Shown: positions 11,548 through 20,561 of the stretch, in pieces
Layout: each line of letters starts with the position of its first letter
Position numbering within the stretch: position 1 is the stretch's first letter
Source: Verrucomicrobiota bacterium
Lineage (GTDB): Bacteria > Verrucomicrobiota > Verrucomicrobiia > Chthoniobacterales > SZAS-18
Assembly: GCA_018240025.1 (NCBI GenBank)
Contig: JAFEGM010000032.1
Coordinates: 67,618 to 131,617 of the forward strand
Reading direction: 5' to 3'
DNA length: 64,000 nucleotides
Position numbers and translations under genes: made by a program
The notes under the pieces: model-generated
The model's database searches: none
What the model saw: the letters and a program-made list of their open reading frames with translations, nothing else
What the model was told of the DNA's origin: nothing

Positions 11548-13371
11548 TCACGCCCCGACCATCGCCTCTTCCGCCTTGGGCGCCGGGGCCTCGACCCACT
11601 TGCCGTGTTCGCGAATGAGGTCCTGCAGCCGCGCCACCGCTTCGCCTTCGGGGATGTTGAACTTCACCGCCTTTTTGCCGACGTAGAGATTCACCTTGCC
11701 GGGGGCGCCGCCGACGTAGCCGAAGTCGGCATCCGCCATTTCGCCGGGGCCGTTCACGATGCAGCCCATGATGGCGATCTTGACGCCCTTCAAATGTCCG
11801 GTGGCGGCACGTATGCGGGCCGTGGTCTCCTGCAGGTTGAAGAGCGTTCTGCCACAGGAGGGACAAGCCACGTAGTCCGTCTTGAAAATGCGGCTGCCGG
11901 CCGCCTGGAGCACGTTGTAGGCGATGCGCAGCGATTGGCCGGGGGCCTGCTCGCCCTGCACGAGGATGGCGTCGCCGATGCCGTCGCAGAGCAGCGAGCC
12001 GATGTTCGTGGCCGCATTCAGCATGGCGCGGGTGAAGTCGCCGGCGGGATCGGTCGAGCGCTCCAGCGCGTCCTTTAGTACGATGGGGTGGCGCTCCTCC
12101 ACCCGCGCCGCGAGCAGGCGGTAGGCGGTGATGACGGGCAGATCGATCAACCCGTCCCGCACGGCTACCAGCCGCGGCTCCGGGCTGGCCTGCAGCGCGG
12201 CCACGGCGGCGTCGTCCCGCGGGTCGACCTCCACCAGCAGGCCTTCCTCCACGGCGGCTTCCCGCACGATCTCGGGCTGAAAATCGCCCAATTGGGCGAG
12301 CTTGTGAGCCACCGCCTCGAAGGTGCTGCGGGCGACCACCACGCGCGGAACCTCGTCCCCACCCACGGCGAAGCCATGCACCTGCAGCTTGGCGGACTCG
12401 CGCCGGCGGTAGGCGAACGGATCGAAACTCACGCACTGCACGGGCAACCCGCCGGCCACGACCACGCGACCGGCATTGTAAGGTTCGACCAGGGCCTGGG
12501 CGACCGGGATCTCGTGCACGCTGTCCTCGGTGAGCGAGACGCGGACGGTGTCGCCGATGCCGTCGGCGAGGAGCGAGCCGATACCGACTGCGCTCTTGAT
12601 CCGGCCGTCTTCGCCGTCGCCGGCTTCCGTCACTCCCAGATGGATGGGGTAATTCCAATCCGGGCCCAGCTCGAGGAAGCGCGCGGTCAGCAGCCGGTAG
12701 GCCTCGATCATGACCTTCGGATTGCTCGCCTTCATCGAGAAGATGAGGTCGTGGTAGCCGAGATCGCGGGCCACCCGAAGATATTCCAGCGCGCTCTCGA
12801 CCATGCCGAGCGGTGTGTCGCCGAAGTAGTTCATGATGCGGTCGGAGAGCGACCCGTGGTTCGTGCCGATCCGCATGGCGATGCCCCGTTCCTGGCAGAG
12901 GCGGACGAGGGGCGTGAACTTCTCGCGGATACGTGCCAGCTCGATCTGATACTGCTCCTCCGTGTATTCGCGGACATTGAACTTCTTCGAGTCGGCGAAG
13001 TTGCCGGGATTGATCCGCACCTTTTCCACCCAGCGGGCGGCCTCCAGCGCAGCGTCGGGCTTGAAATGGATGTCTGCCACCAGCGGGACGTCGCAGCCCC
13101 GTTCGAGCAACCCGGCCTTGATGTGCTGCAGGTTGGCCGCGTCCTTCACCGTCGGCGCCGTGATGCGCACGATTTCGCAACCGACGGCAACCAAGTCCAA
13201 GGTCTGCTGAATGCAGGCCGCCGTGTCCATCGTGTCGCAAGTGAGCATCGACTGCACCCGGATCGGGTTGCTTCCGCCCACGCCGACGCGTCCCACCCGT
13301 ACCTCGCGGGACAGGCGGCGGGCGTAGTGAAACGGATCGGGTACGAAGGGGAGGGCGGTGGCGGCGGCCAT
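11548..13371 (-). CDS. ispG: 4-hydroxy-3-methylbut-2-enyl diphosphate synthase, large form
   Basis: 607 residues. Catalyses the penultimate step of the MEP isoprenoid pathway using a [4Fe-4S] cluster. The N-terminal TIM barrel (SNPIRVQSMLTCDTMDT, VRINPGNF, MRIGTNHGSLSDR) and the C-terminal cluster domain (ACPSCGRTLFNL, IAIMGCIVNGPGE) are separated by the additional domain found in the large plant, chlamydial and Bacteroidetes-type enzymes. The ATG at 13371 has a very good AGGAGT Shine-Dalgarno sequence 4-9 bases upstream, so I prefer it to the GTG at 13386. It supplies precursors for carotenoids, and so for retinal of the rhodopsin at 33606. Confidence 0.97.
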   Translation of the reverse strand: MAAATALPFVPDPFHYARRLSREVRVGRVGVGGSNPIRVQSMLTCDTMDTAACIQQTLDLVAVGCEIVRITAPTVKDAANLQHIKAGLLERGCDVPLVADIHFKPDAALEAARWVEKVRINPGNFADSKKFNVREYTEEQYQIELARIREKFTPLVRLCQERGIAMRIGTNHGSLSDRIMNYFGDTPLGMVESALEYLRVARDLGYHDLIFSMKASNPKVMIEAYRLLTARFLELGPDWNYPIHLGVTEAGDGEDGRIKSAVGIGSLLADGIGDTVRVSLTEDSVHEIPVAQALVEPYNAGRVVVAGGLPVQCVSFDPFAYRRRESAKLQVHGFAVGGDEVPRVVVARSTFEAVAHKLAQLGDFQPEIVREAAVEEGLLVEVDPRDDAAVAALQASPEPRLVAVRDGLIDLPVITAYRLLAARVEERHPIVLKDALERSTDPAGDFTRAMLNAATNIGSLLCDGIGDAILVQGEQAPGQSLRIAYNVLQAAGSRIFKTDYVACPSCGRTLFNLQETTARIRAATGHLKGVKIAIMGCIVNGPGEMADADFGYVGGAPGKVNLYVGKKAVKFNIPEGEAVARLQDLIREHGKWVEAPAPKAEEAMVGA

Positions 13372-13496
13372 GGCACTCCTTAGCACAAGGCTGGACGCCC
13401 CGCAGGCGCCAGAGGTGTCAGGCGTCGGTTCGAGGGCTCGGCGTCGCGCACGTCAGTGAAGCGCCGCCGCGATTGTTGCAGTTTGGTAAATCCGTA

Positions 13497-13525
13497 TTGA
13501 CTCAAATTCCCATAATAACTAGAAC
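13497..13525 (+). promoter_or_regulatory. Sigma-70-like promoter for the 13594 operon
   Basis: TTGACT (13497-13502) and TAGAAC (13520-13525) are separated by 17 bases in an AT-rich patch that stands out from its GC-rich surroundings. It faces the DUF4388 gene that starts at 13594, which would leave a leader of about 60 bases. Confidence 0.55.
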
Positions 13526-13593
13526 TTAACGCACGCCCGCTGTTTCGCGACATTACCGTCCGCGGAGCGGCTGGCAGCAGTAATCCCATCGCC

Positions 13594-14346
13594 ATGGCCA
13601 TTTTCGGAACCTTCGACGAGATCTCGCCTCCGGAAGCCCTGACCGCGACGGGGCGGGGAACTGGGGTCTTCATCGCCCACGTCCCGCCGGCGCACCACTA
13701 CGAGATCTTTCTGCGGGCCGGCTCGATCACCGGCTTTCGCGAGGACGGCGTCCTGCTCGACGACATCATGCGGTTGCACGACCGGTTCACCGATCTCCTC
13801 TTGATGCGGGTGGGCGACTTCGAATTCCGCCGGCTTCCTTCGGTGCGGGTGGAAGGTTCTTTCCACGTTCCGCTCGAGCAGATGGTGGTCACCGGCCTGG
13901 CCTGCGCCGAGGAGCTCAACACGGCGCCAGAGTTGCTGCCGAGCCCGGAAACCGTCTTTGAGTGGGTGGGCCATAAGGAAGTCTGGCTCGGTGACGAATT
14001 ACAGCTGTTCTGGGAGCGCTCCGAACACGCGCTGCGAAACGGTTCGACCGCGGAGATCCTGGCGGAGTTGGCCAACACTTCGACTTCGAAGGCCCAGTGG
14101 TATCTGTACAAGCTCCGGCTGGCCGGACTGGTGCGTCCGCGTCGGCTTCAGCGCGGAGTGCCGCCTCCCATGCGGCCGGCAAAGCCCGTGGTCGAATCAT
14201 CGACTGCCTCCTCCGACCTCAAAGACGACCTCGTCCCGACGCCCGCCAGTCCTGCGATCAAGCCGTTGGCCGAGGTGCAGATTGCCGCACCGGAGCGGCC
14301 GCTCCTGCGCCGGCTGATGGACGGACTGGCGAGCTTTCTGCGCTGA
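13594..14346 (+). CDS. DUF4388 domain protein (signalling)
   Basis: 250 residues. The first 100 residues (MAIFGTFDEISPPEAL, then VFIAHVPP, FLRAGSITGFREDGVLLDD and GDFEFRRLP) fit the DUF4388 family, which is common beside small GTPases and Roadblock proteins in Deinococcus, Myxococcus and relatives. Residues about 130-185 look like a winged-helix-type segment (LQLFWERSEHALRNG, TSKAQWYLYKLRLAGLVRPRR) and a low-complexity tail follows. It has a paralogue with the same two parts at 43730-44461. It is first in a four-gene operon with only three bases before the GTPase. Molecular role is unknown. Confidence 0.72.
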   Translation: MAIFGTFDEISPPEALTATGRGTGVFIAHVPPAHHYEIFLRAGSITGFREDGVLLDDIMRLHDRFTDLLLMRVGDFEFRRLPSVRVEGSFHVPLEQMVVTGLACAEELNTAPELLPSPETVFEWVGHKEVWLGDELQLFWERSEHALRNGSTAEILAELANTSTSKAQWYLYKLRLAGLVRPRRLQRGVPPPMRPAKPVVESSTASSDLKDDLVPTPASPAIKPLAEVQIAAPERPLLRRLMDGLASFLR

Positions 14347-14349
14347 GAC

Positions 14350-14904
14350 ATGCCGCATCCCCCGATCAAGATCGTCGTGTCAGGGCCCGTCGGGGCCGGC
14401 AAGACAACCTTTACCCGCACGATGTCGACCACCGAGGTGGTCTCGACGGACGAGGTGGCCACCGAACGCATCGGCAAGGTCAGCACCACCGTTGCGTTGG
14501 ATTTCGGCTCCCTCGCGGTCGGCGAGCAGGAGATCATGCTCTTCGGCACGCCCGGCCAGGAACGTTTCGACTACATGTGGTCGGTACTCTGCGAGGGCGC
14601 GACCGGGCTGCTCCTGCTGGTCGCGGCCAGTCGGCCCGGGTCCTTCCTCAAGGCGCGCCACATCCTGGAGTTCATCACCTCGCAGGTCGCCATCCCGTAT
14701 GTGATCGGCGTGACGCACCTGGACGCACCGCGTCATTGGGAGATCGACGAGATCGCCGACTACTTCCAGGTCCCGCCGGAGCATCTCGTCGCGCTCGACG
14801 CCCGCAGCCGCGGCGACGGCGCCCGCGCCCTCTTCCGCCTGCTGGAGCGCTGCCTGCCGGAAGGCCCCACCAGCGGCCAGCTGACCGCCCTTCTCCAAAC
14901 CTAG
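14350..14904 (+). CDS. Small Ras-like GTPase of the MglA/Roadblock-associated type
   Basis: 184 residues. The P-loop is GPVGAGKTTF, the switch II region is FGTPGQERFDYMW and the G4 specificity motif is THLD. It resembles the ATP/GTP-binding proteins encoded with Roadblock proteins in Streptomyces cvn operons, and more distantly MglA. The expected partner is the Roadblock protein 26 bases downstream, which by analogy with MglB could act as GAP or scaffold. Such modules set polarity or control motility and development in other bacteria; the role here is not shown. Confidence 0.85.
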   Translation: MPHPPIKIVVSGPVGAGKTTFTRTMSTTEVVSTDEVATERIGKVSTTVALDFGSLAVGEQEIMLFGTPGQERFDYMWSVLCEGATGLLLLVAASRPGSFLKARHILEFITSQVAIPYVIGVTHLDAPRHWEIDEIADYFQVPPEHLVALDARSRGDGARALFRLLERCLPEGPTSGQLTALLQT

Positions 14905-14930
14905 ACCGCAGCACTAACCTACCCTCCATC

Positions 14931-15296
14931 ATGTCTCTGTCCGATCGACTCCAATCCATCCTGAACGAACTCCGCAGCGCGCTGCCCGACGTCCGCGGTG
15001 CGCTCATTTCCAGCGCCGACGGCATGCTCATCGCCCAGAACGTCAGCTCCGGCGACTCCAACCGCATGGCGGCCATGGTCGCGACCAGCCTCGGCCTCGG
15101 CAAACGCATGTGCGAGTCCTTCGGCGCCGGTAACCTTTCCGAGACCTCGGTCAGCGGCGATGCCGGCCAGGTCTTCATCTACGGCGCGGGCTCGAAGGGC
15201 GTGCTCGCGGTCATCAATCCGGCCGGTGGCAACATTGGCCTGCTCCACCTCGAATGTCGGGCTGCGGCCCGCCGGGTCGCCGAAGTCCTCGGCTAA
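14931..15296 (+). CDS. Roadblock/LC7 domain protein (MglB-like), copy 1
   Basis: 121 residues, consisting of a single Roadblock domain (LNELRSALPDVRGALISSAD, then NPAGGNIGLLHLECRAAARR). Dimers of such proteins bind small GTPases; the GTPase gene is directly upstream. It differs from the protein at 45062-45427 at only about 15 of 121 positions, far fewer than other paralogues in the window, which suggests a recent duplication or strong constraint on a shared partner. Confidence 0.88.
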   Translation: MSLSDRLQSILNELRSALPDVRGALISSADGMLIAQNVSSGDSNRMAAMVATSLGLGKRMCESFGAGNLSETSVSGDAGQVFIYGAGSKGVLAVINPAGGNIGLLHLECRAAARRVAEVLG

Positions 15297-15322
15297 AGCG
15301 CAACTCCCGAACCTACCGACCT

Positions 15323-15784
15323 ATGTCCATCCGACCCACTCTCGGCGATTTCAGCAGCATCATCTGCTTCAAGGCCCTCATCACCGGCGTCGAAGACACG
15401 CTCAGCCCCGAAGGTGCGGCTGCCGTCTTCACGCAGGCGGGCCGCCTGCGCGGCAAGAACCTGGCCAACAGCCTCGGCATGGCGGGCAAGTCCCCGGCCT
15501 ATCCCGATCTGGTCAACATCCTGAACAACGCGATCGGCGCTCCGGGCACCAAGCTGTGCCGGATCGATGCGGTTCGTGCGGAGGGGAACGACATTTACGT
15601 CGATACCTCCGAGACGGTCTGTTCCGCGGGCGAGCCCACGGGCTCCTCGCGCCTCTGCACCTTCACGTTGGGCGCGATCTGGGGCGCGCTCGAGACCATG
15701 TATGGCCGGCCCATGACCGCCAGCCAGACGGCCTCGGTGCTCACCGGCGGAGCGCACGATACGTTCCGTTTTTCGCAGCTCTGA
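15323..15784 (+). CDS. Roadblock-operon protein, possibly V4R-like
   Basis: 153 residues from ATG 15323, 26 bases after the Roadblock gene and last in the operon. The C-terminal half (ETVCSAGEPTGSSRLCTFTLGA, here cut to its key residues Cys and the GAIWGALETMYGRP block) resembles the small-molecule-binding V4R fold, in which a cysteine-bearing segment precedes a helix; the match is by eye and weak. It is cytosolic with no membrane segment. If correct, it would be the ligand-sensing part of the GTPase/Roadblock module. Confidence 0.55.
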   Translation: MSIRPTLGDFSSIICFKALITGVEDTLSPEGAAAVFTQAGRLRGKNLANSLGMAGKSPAYPDLVNILNNAIGAPGTKLCRIDAVRAEGNDIYVDTSETVCSAGEPTGSSRLCTFTLGAIWGALETMYGRPMTASQTASVLTGGAHDTFRFSQL

Positions 15785-15824
15785 CCTCAGGCTCGTTTCA
15801 ATCTTCCCTTCGCGGGGAGTCGGT

Positions 15825-15868
15825 CAGGCGTTCTGTCCCGGGAGTGGCAGGGCGCCTGTACCTTTTTT
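15825..15868 (+). terminator. Rho-independent terminator of the GTPase/Roadblock operon
   Basis: CAGGCGTTCTG (15825-15835) pairs with CAGGGCGCCTG (15848-15858) as an 11-base stem with two G-T pairs and a 12-base loop, followed by TACC and six T (15863-15868). It lies 40 bases after the stop of the last operon gene and before the convergent AlaX gene. Confidence 0.8.
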
Positions 15869-15891
15869 AGAGCCGATGCCGCGGTCGCGCG

Positions 15892-17058
15892 CTACGCCAA
15901 GGCCGTGGCCCGCATGGCTTCCAGCGCCTCAGCCAGGCGACCGGCCTCCGGGCCGCTCCCCTGCGCGAGATCGGGCTTTCCGCCGCCGCGCCCCTGCACC
16001 ACGGCGAGACCGACCTTGAGGAGGTCGCCCGCCTTCTTCCCGACGCCCGGCCCGCAGGCGACAGCGAGCAGCGCACGGCCTTCGGACTTTGCGCCGAGCA
16101 GCGCGATGGCTCCTTCCTTTTGCGCGAAGGCACCCGCCAATTCCGTCAGAAGGGCGGGATCCTCCACCTGCCGGCATTCGACCGGGCCGCTCGCGTGGGC
16201 GGCCATCTCCCGGGCCAGTCGCGTCCGCGCCTGGGCCAGCTCGCGCTTGGTCGCGGTCAATTCGTCGAGCAAGGCGTTCGTCCGCTCGGGCACCATCTCG
16301 AGCGCGGCGCTCAGTCGCAGGCCCAGCGCGGCCGTGAAGTCGTGCTTGAGCCGATAGTCGGCCAGCAGTCGGCGACCGCAGTTGAAGAACACGCGCGTAT
16401 CGGTCCCGCGCACTTTCTCGAGCTTGAAGATCTTGAGCAGGCCGACTTCGGCGCTGCTCGCGACGTGCGTGCCGCCGCAGGCGCTCCAGTCGAACTCGCC
16501 GATCTGCACGATGCGGATGCGGCCCTGCACCTTTGGGGGACGCCGGAGCGGCAGGCGGCCAATCTCGCTTTCGTCGACCTCATAGGTGCGGACCGGGTGA
16601 GCGGCCCAGATGGCTTCGTTGGCCAGGGTCTCGGCCTCGAGCGCGAGCTCCCATGGGACGTCGCCCTCGAGGTCGATGGTGCAGATGCGGCCTTCCATGT
16701 TCACTGCCGCGATCGGCCGTTGCAGCCGGAAGAACGACTGGCCGAGGATGTGCTCGCCGGTGTGCTGCTGCATGTGGTCGAAGCGCCGCGCCCAGTCGAT
16801 CTCGCCTTCCACGTTCTCGCCCGCCGCTGGGGCGGCGCCTTCCAGCGTGTGCCAGATCTCGCCGGGCGCGTCCTCCTGCACGTCGACCACGCGCGCCGCG
16901 CCGAGTCGTCCGGTATCATGGGCCTGTCCGCCGGCCGTGGGATAGAAGGCGGTCGCATCGAGCAGGACCTCGCTCCGCCCCTTGCGCTCGCGCACGGCGG
17001 TCACGTTCGCCTGCATGGCGGTCCGATAGGCATCCTGGCGGTAAAGGCGTTCGATCAT
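15892..17058 (-). CDS. Alanyl-tRNA editing protein (AlaX type) with DHHA1 domain
   Basis: 388 residues from ATG 17058, which has GGGAGG just upstream; the ORF extends further but without a better start. The N-terminal part matches the AlaRS editing domain (DATAFYPTAGGQAHDTGRLG), with zinc ligands in HTGEH and CGGTHV. The C-terminal part has a DHHA1-like region (ALLGAKSEGRALLAVACGPGV, GGGKPDLAQGSG). Free-standing AlaX proteins hydrolyse Ser- or Gly-mischarged tRNA-Ala. It is convergent with the GTPase/Roadblock operon. Confidence 0.88.
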   Translation of the reverse strand: MIERLYRQDAYRTAMQANVTAVRERKGRSEVLLDATAFYPTAGGQAHDTGRLGAARVVDVQEDAPGEIWHTLEGAAPAAGENVEGEIDWARRFDHMQQHTGEHILGQSFFRLQRPIAAVNMEGRICTIDLEGDVPWELALEAETLANEAIWAAHPVRTYEVDESEIGRLPLRRPPKVQGRIRIVQIGEFDWSACGGTHVASSAEVGLLKIFKLEKVRGTDTRVFFNCGRRLLADYRLKHDFTAALGLRLSAALEMVPERTNALLDELTATKRELAQARTRLAREMAAHASGPVECRQVEDPALLTELAGAFAQKEGAIALLGAKSEGRALLAVACGPGVGKKAGDLLKVGLAVVQGRGGGKPDLAQGSGPEAGRLAEALEAMRATALA

Positions 17059-17106
17059 TCCCTCCCATTTCTCCGCCCGCGCCAACCCGCAAGCCGGCAA
17101 TGCGCT

Positions 17107-18333
17107 TCAATCCTCGGCCGGCGTCCGCGGCGCCTCCAGCATCTGCACCCGGCGGTCACTGGTCGGCAGGCGAATGGTCACGGTCAGACCGCGGCCCTCG
17201 TCGCTCTGCAGGCCGACCTCCCCGCCGTGTTCGCGCACGATGCGCCGCACGATCATGAGCCCGAGGCCGGTGCCGCTGCTCTTGGTCGTGAAGTAGGGAT
17301 CGAAGACCTTGCTCAGATTGTCCGCGCTGATCCCGCCGCCGTTGTCCTCGAACGAAATCAGCACCATCCCGGAAGCGGCCTCGGTACGCACGCGCAGGAC
17401 GCCGCCGGTCTTCATGGCCTGGCCGGCGTTCTTCACCACGTTGTAGAACGCCTGCTTCATCTGGTCGCGATCGAACAGGATGGGAGGCAGGCCCTCGGCC
17501 AACTCCAGTTCGACCAGCACGCCGCGATCCTCCAATTCGCTGGCCAGGAACGACACCGCCTCCCGCACGACCGAGTTCACGTCCTCGCGCTGCATCTGCG
17601 GAATGCTCGGCCGGACGGCGCGCAGGAACTGGGTGACGATGAAATCGAGCCGCCGGATCTCGTCGCGCGCGACCCGCACCTCCTCCTCCAGCGCGCTGCG
17701 GTGCGGGCCCTCCAGCTTACGGATCTTCCGCTCCATCAGCTGCAGGTGGATGTGGAGCGAGTTGAGCGGATTGCCCAATTCGTGCGCGACACCGGCGGCC
17801 AGCAGGGTGAGCGCGTTGAAGCGTTCGCTCTCGATCGTCTCCTCCGCATTGCGTCGCGTCTCGGTGATGTCGCGCACGATCATTGCGTAGCTCAGCGGCC
17901 TCCCCTGCGCGTCCCGCGCCGCCTCGTCCACCGGCTTGGCCGTGGCGGCGGGATCGAATTCGTCCGGACGCAACGGTACGACGTAGAAATTCAAAAATCT
18001 CTGCTGTGGGTAGAAGATCTGCATGTCACGGCTGATCAGCCGATCGCTCTGCGCCAACTCGTCCCAGGCCAGTCCGCGCACGCGCTCGGAGAGCCGGCGA
18101 CCGAGGCTCTTGGCGCGGTCGAGGCCGAAGAGGGCGCAGGCCGCGTCGTTCAGGTAGGTGATCCGACCGCGCGGATCGCAGACGATGATCCCCTCGTGGA
18201 TCGAGTTGAAGATCGTCTCGAAGAACCCCTTCTCCCGCACCAGTCGCACGAGATGCGCCTGCGCTTCCTCTGGCGGCACGCGGCTGATGCGGCCGATCAA
18301 CTTGTCGAGAAAACCGGGCTTGGGCGATTCCAT
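17107..18333 (-). CDS. PAS-domain sensor histidine kinase (NtrB-like, soluble)
   Basis: 408 residues from ATG 18333. No membrane segment is seen. A PAS domain (about 35-155, FFETIFNSIHEGIIVCDPRGRI) is followed by a dimerisation helix with phospho-acceptor His184 in GVAHELGNPLNSL and an ATPase domain with N-box VVKNAGQAM, DNGGGISADN and GTGLGLMIV. The layout is that of NtrB-type cytosolic kinases. No cognate response regulator is adjacent. It ends 48 bases before the AlaX start on the same strand. Confidence 0.9.
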   Translation of the reverse strand: MESPKPGFLDKLIGRISRVPPEEAQAHLVRLVREKGFFETIFNSIHEGIIVCDPRGRITYLNDAACALFGLDRAKSLGRRLSERVRGLAWDELAQSDRLISRDMQIFYPQQRFLNFYVVPLRPDEFDPAATAKPVDEAARDAQGRPLSYAMIVRDITETRRNAEETIESERFNALTLLAAGVAHELGNPLNSLHIHLQLMERKIRKLEGPHRSALEEEVRVARDEIRRLDFIVTQFLRAVRPSIPQMQREDVNSVVREAVSFLASELEDRGVLVELELAEGLPPILFDRDQMKQAFYNVVKNAGQAMKTGGVLRVRTEAASGMVLISFEDNGGGISADNLSKVFDPYFTTKSSGTGLGLMIVRRIVREHGGEVGLQSDEGRGLTVTIRLPTSDRRVQMLEAPRTPAED

Positions 18334-18411
18334 CGTTCGAGACACAGCAGGCGGGGAGGGGAGGATTTCACAATGACCCGCCGCGATTGGGAAGAACATC
18401 CGCGCGCTGGG

Positions 18412-18724
<313 letters not shown>

Positions 18725-18800
18725 AATGCGCGGCCTCTCGTTGTCACCCAAAGTGGCTGCATGCGTCACCCCTTTCGCTTCTGGAATCCCAGAGTGGACG

Positions 18801-19910
18801 ATGGTTCAATCAGGCATGGGTCAGGCGTTGCCAGATCTCGATCCGTGGCTGATCGAGTTTCAACAAGCGGTTTCCGATATTGCGGAAGACAGCACCGCCT
18901 TGAGCCGCGCCGTTCAGCTGGTCGCGCAGGGCGCGGGGGCGCTGGTGGCCGTTTTCGCCCGAGTGCCGCCGGAGGAGCAGGGGGAAGCCTTGCCGACCGT
19001 CCTGGCGACCTGGCAAGCGCCCGGCATTGATGACGCCCTGGTACATCGCTGCCTGATGTTCGACCCGGCTCAGCCGCGACCGGCGGGCGATTCGGTGCTG
19101 ATGGTGCGCATGCTGGCCCAGAGCGGCGGTCAGACCTACCGCCTGGCCATGGCACGTGCCGTCGGCAACACCTGGCGGACGGAAGAGATGTTCACGCTGC
19201 GACAGCTGACGCAGCTGATCGCCAGTACGGTGCACCGCGAAACCATGGTGCAGGCGTTGGTGGAAGACCGCGCGCGCATCGCTGGTGTGCTGCACAACAT
19301 CACCGACTGCTGGATCCAGGTCGATGCGGGCTGGCACATCGTCGACCGCAGCGAAGCCGCCGCCCGCTTCTTCAAGGTGCCGTCCGACCGTCTGGTGGGT
19401 GCGAGCCTGTGGCAGATCGCGCCGGGTCTGCTCAGCGGGATCGCCTTCGACCTCCTGCGCAATTCCGCCAATGACGGCCTCATCCTCAATTTCGAGGACC
19501 ACCTGCGCGATCTCGACGTCTGGGCCGAGTTCCACGTCTACCCGCGCTCGCACGGGCTCGGCATCTACTTCCGGGACATCACGGCGCGCAAGCGGGCCGA
19601 GGCCGATCTGCACAAGCTGGCCGGTTTCACCGAGCACCACCCGACGCCAGTGCTGGAGGTCGATCTGGCCGGACGCGTGCGCTATCTCAACCAGATCGCC
19701 AGCGAGCTGGCGGCCTCGGTCGGCGGCGGCGATCCCACCCGTCTGCTGCCCTCGCACTACCGCGGGGTCGTGGCCAGCTGCCTCAAGCGCAATCTCATCA
19801 CCCGCGACGTGCCTTCGGAGACCTCGGGGCAGCGCTGGGCCTGGAGCTTCCGCCCCAATCCTGCGGGCGGCTCCGTCTTCGCCTACGCCAGCGCCGTGCC
19901 GGCCGCCTGA
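18801..19910 (+). CDS. PAS/GAF-like sensory protein without output domain
   Basis: 369 residues from ATG 18801; the ORF upstream of this runs through the inverted-repeat element and is not coding. Residues about 25-160 resemble a GAF-like region; about 170-275 is a PAS domain (RIAGVLHNITDCWIQVDAGW to GLGIYFRDITARKRAEAD); a second PAS-like domain follows (PTPVLEVDLAGRVRYLNQIA). There is no kinase, cyclase or HTH. It is followed by a coiled-coil protein, a membrane protein and a Rab-like GTPase in the same direction, so it may be the sensory input of that set. Confidence 0.75.
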   Translation: MVQSGMGQALPDLDPWLIEFQQAVSDIAEDSTALSRAVQLVAQGAGALVAVFARVPPEEQGEALPTVLATWQAPGIDDALVHRCLMFDPAQPRPAGDSVLMVRMLAQSGGQTYRLAMARAVGNTWRTEEMFTLRQLTQLIASTVHRETMVQALVEDRARIAGVLHNITDCWIQVDAGWHIVDRSEAAARFFKVPSDRLVGASLWQIAPGLLSGIAFDLLRNSANDGLILNFEDHLRDLDVWAEFHVYPRSHGLGIYFRDITARKRAEADLHKLAGFTEHHPTPVLEVDLAGRVRYLNQIASELAASVGGGDPTRLLPSHYRGVVASCLKRNLITRDVPSETSGQRWAWSFRPNPAGGSVFAYASAVPAA

Positions 19911-19985
19911 GGGACGGTGCCCGCGCACTTCCCCGCTCGACGCCACGCGGCGCGGGCTGCTACCTTTTTCCATTCCCTGACTTCC

Positions 19986-20561
19986 ATGAAAACCAACGCC
20001 CCCGTTCAGGATCCGCCGTCGACTGGCGGTGCCACCGCGAATTCCGACAACCTCGAGCGCACGCGCGAGCTGCTCTTCGGGCCCGCCTTGCGCGAAATCG
20101 AGAAGCGCTTCGGCCGTCTGGAGGAGCGCCTGGGGCGCGAGATCAGCGAGACGAAGGAGGAATTCCGTCGCCGTCTCGGGCAGCTGGAGGTGCATACCAA
20201 GAGCGAGCTGGAATCGATCACGAACCAGCTCGCGGCCGAGCGGGACGAGCGCAACCGGCTGCTCCGCCAGCTCGCCAGCGAGCGGCAGGCGGCCGACAAC
20301 TCGCTGGAGGAAAAGATCGCGCAGCACGTCGAGAGCAGCAGCCGCGCGGCCCGCGATCTCGCCTCGCACACGCGCGACCAGCATCGCCTCCTGACCGAGG
20401 AGATGCAGCAGAAGTTCGACAGCCTGACCGCCAACCTGGCGCGCGAGTCGGCCGCCCTGCGCGACGACAAGACCGACCGCGCCGCGCTGGCCGACATGCT
20501 CTCGGAAATGGCCCTGCGCCTGCGCCGCGAAGTGCCCGATCTTCCCACGCACGCCGGGTGA
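19986..20561 (+). CDS. Coiled-coil protein of the Rab-like GTPase operon
   Basis: 191 residues from ATG 19986. After about 25 unstructured residues, nearly the whole chain is predicted heptad coiled coil rich in Glu, Arg and Leu (for example FGRLEERLGREISETKEEFR and LRQLASERQAADNSLEEKIA). No membrane segment or enzyme motif. The stop overlaps the GTG start of the next gene (GTGA at 20558-20561). Function unknown; a linker or scaffold between the sensory protein and the membrane GTPase module is plausible. Confidence 0.75.
   Translation: MKTNAPVQDPPSTGGATANSDNLERTRELLFGPALREIEKRFGRLEERLGREISETKEEFRRRLGQLEVHTKSELESITNQLAAERDERNRLLRQLASERQAADNSLEEKIAQHVESSSRAARDLASHTRDQHRLLTEEMQQKFDSLTANLARESAALRDDKTDRAALADMLSEMALRLRREVPDLPTHAG

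Noticed and set aside
10874-13240. 788-residue minus-strand ORF
   Set aside because: The first part is out of frame over ispG; only the pseudopilin from 11518 is real.
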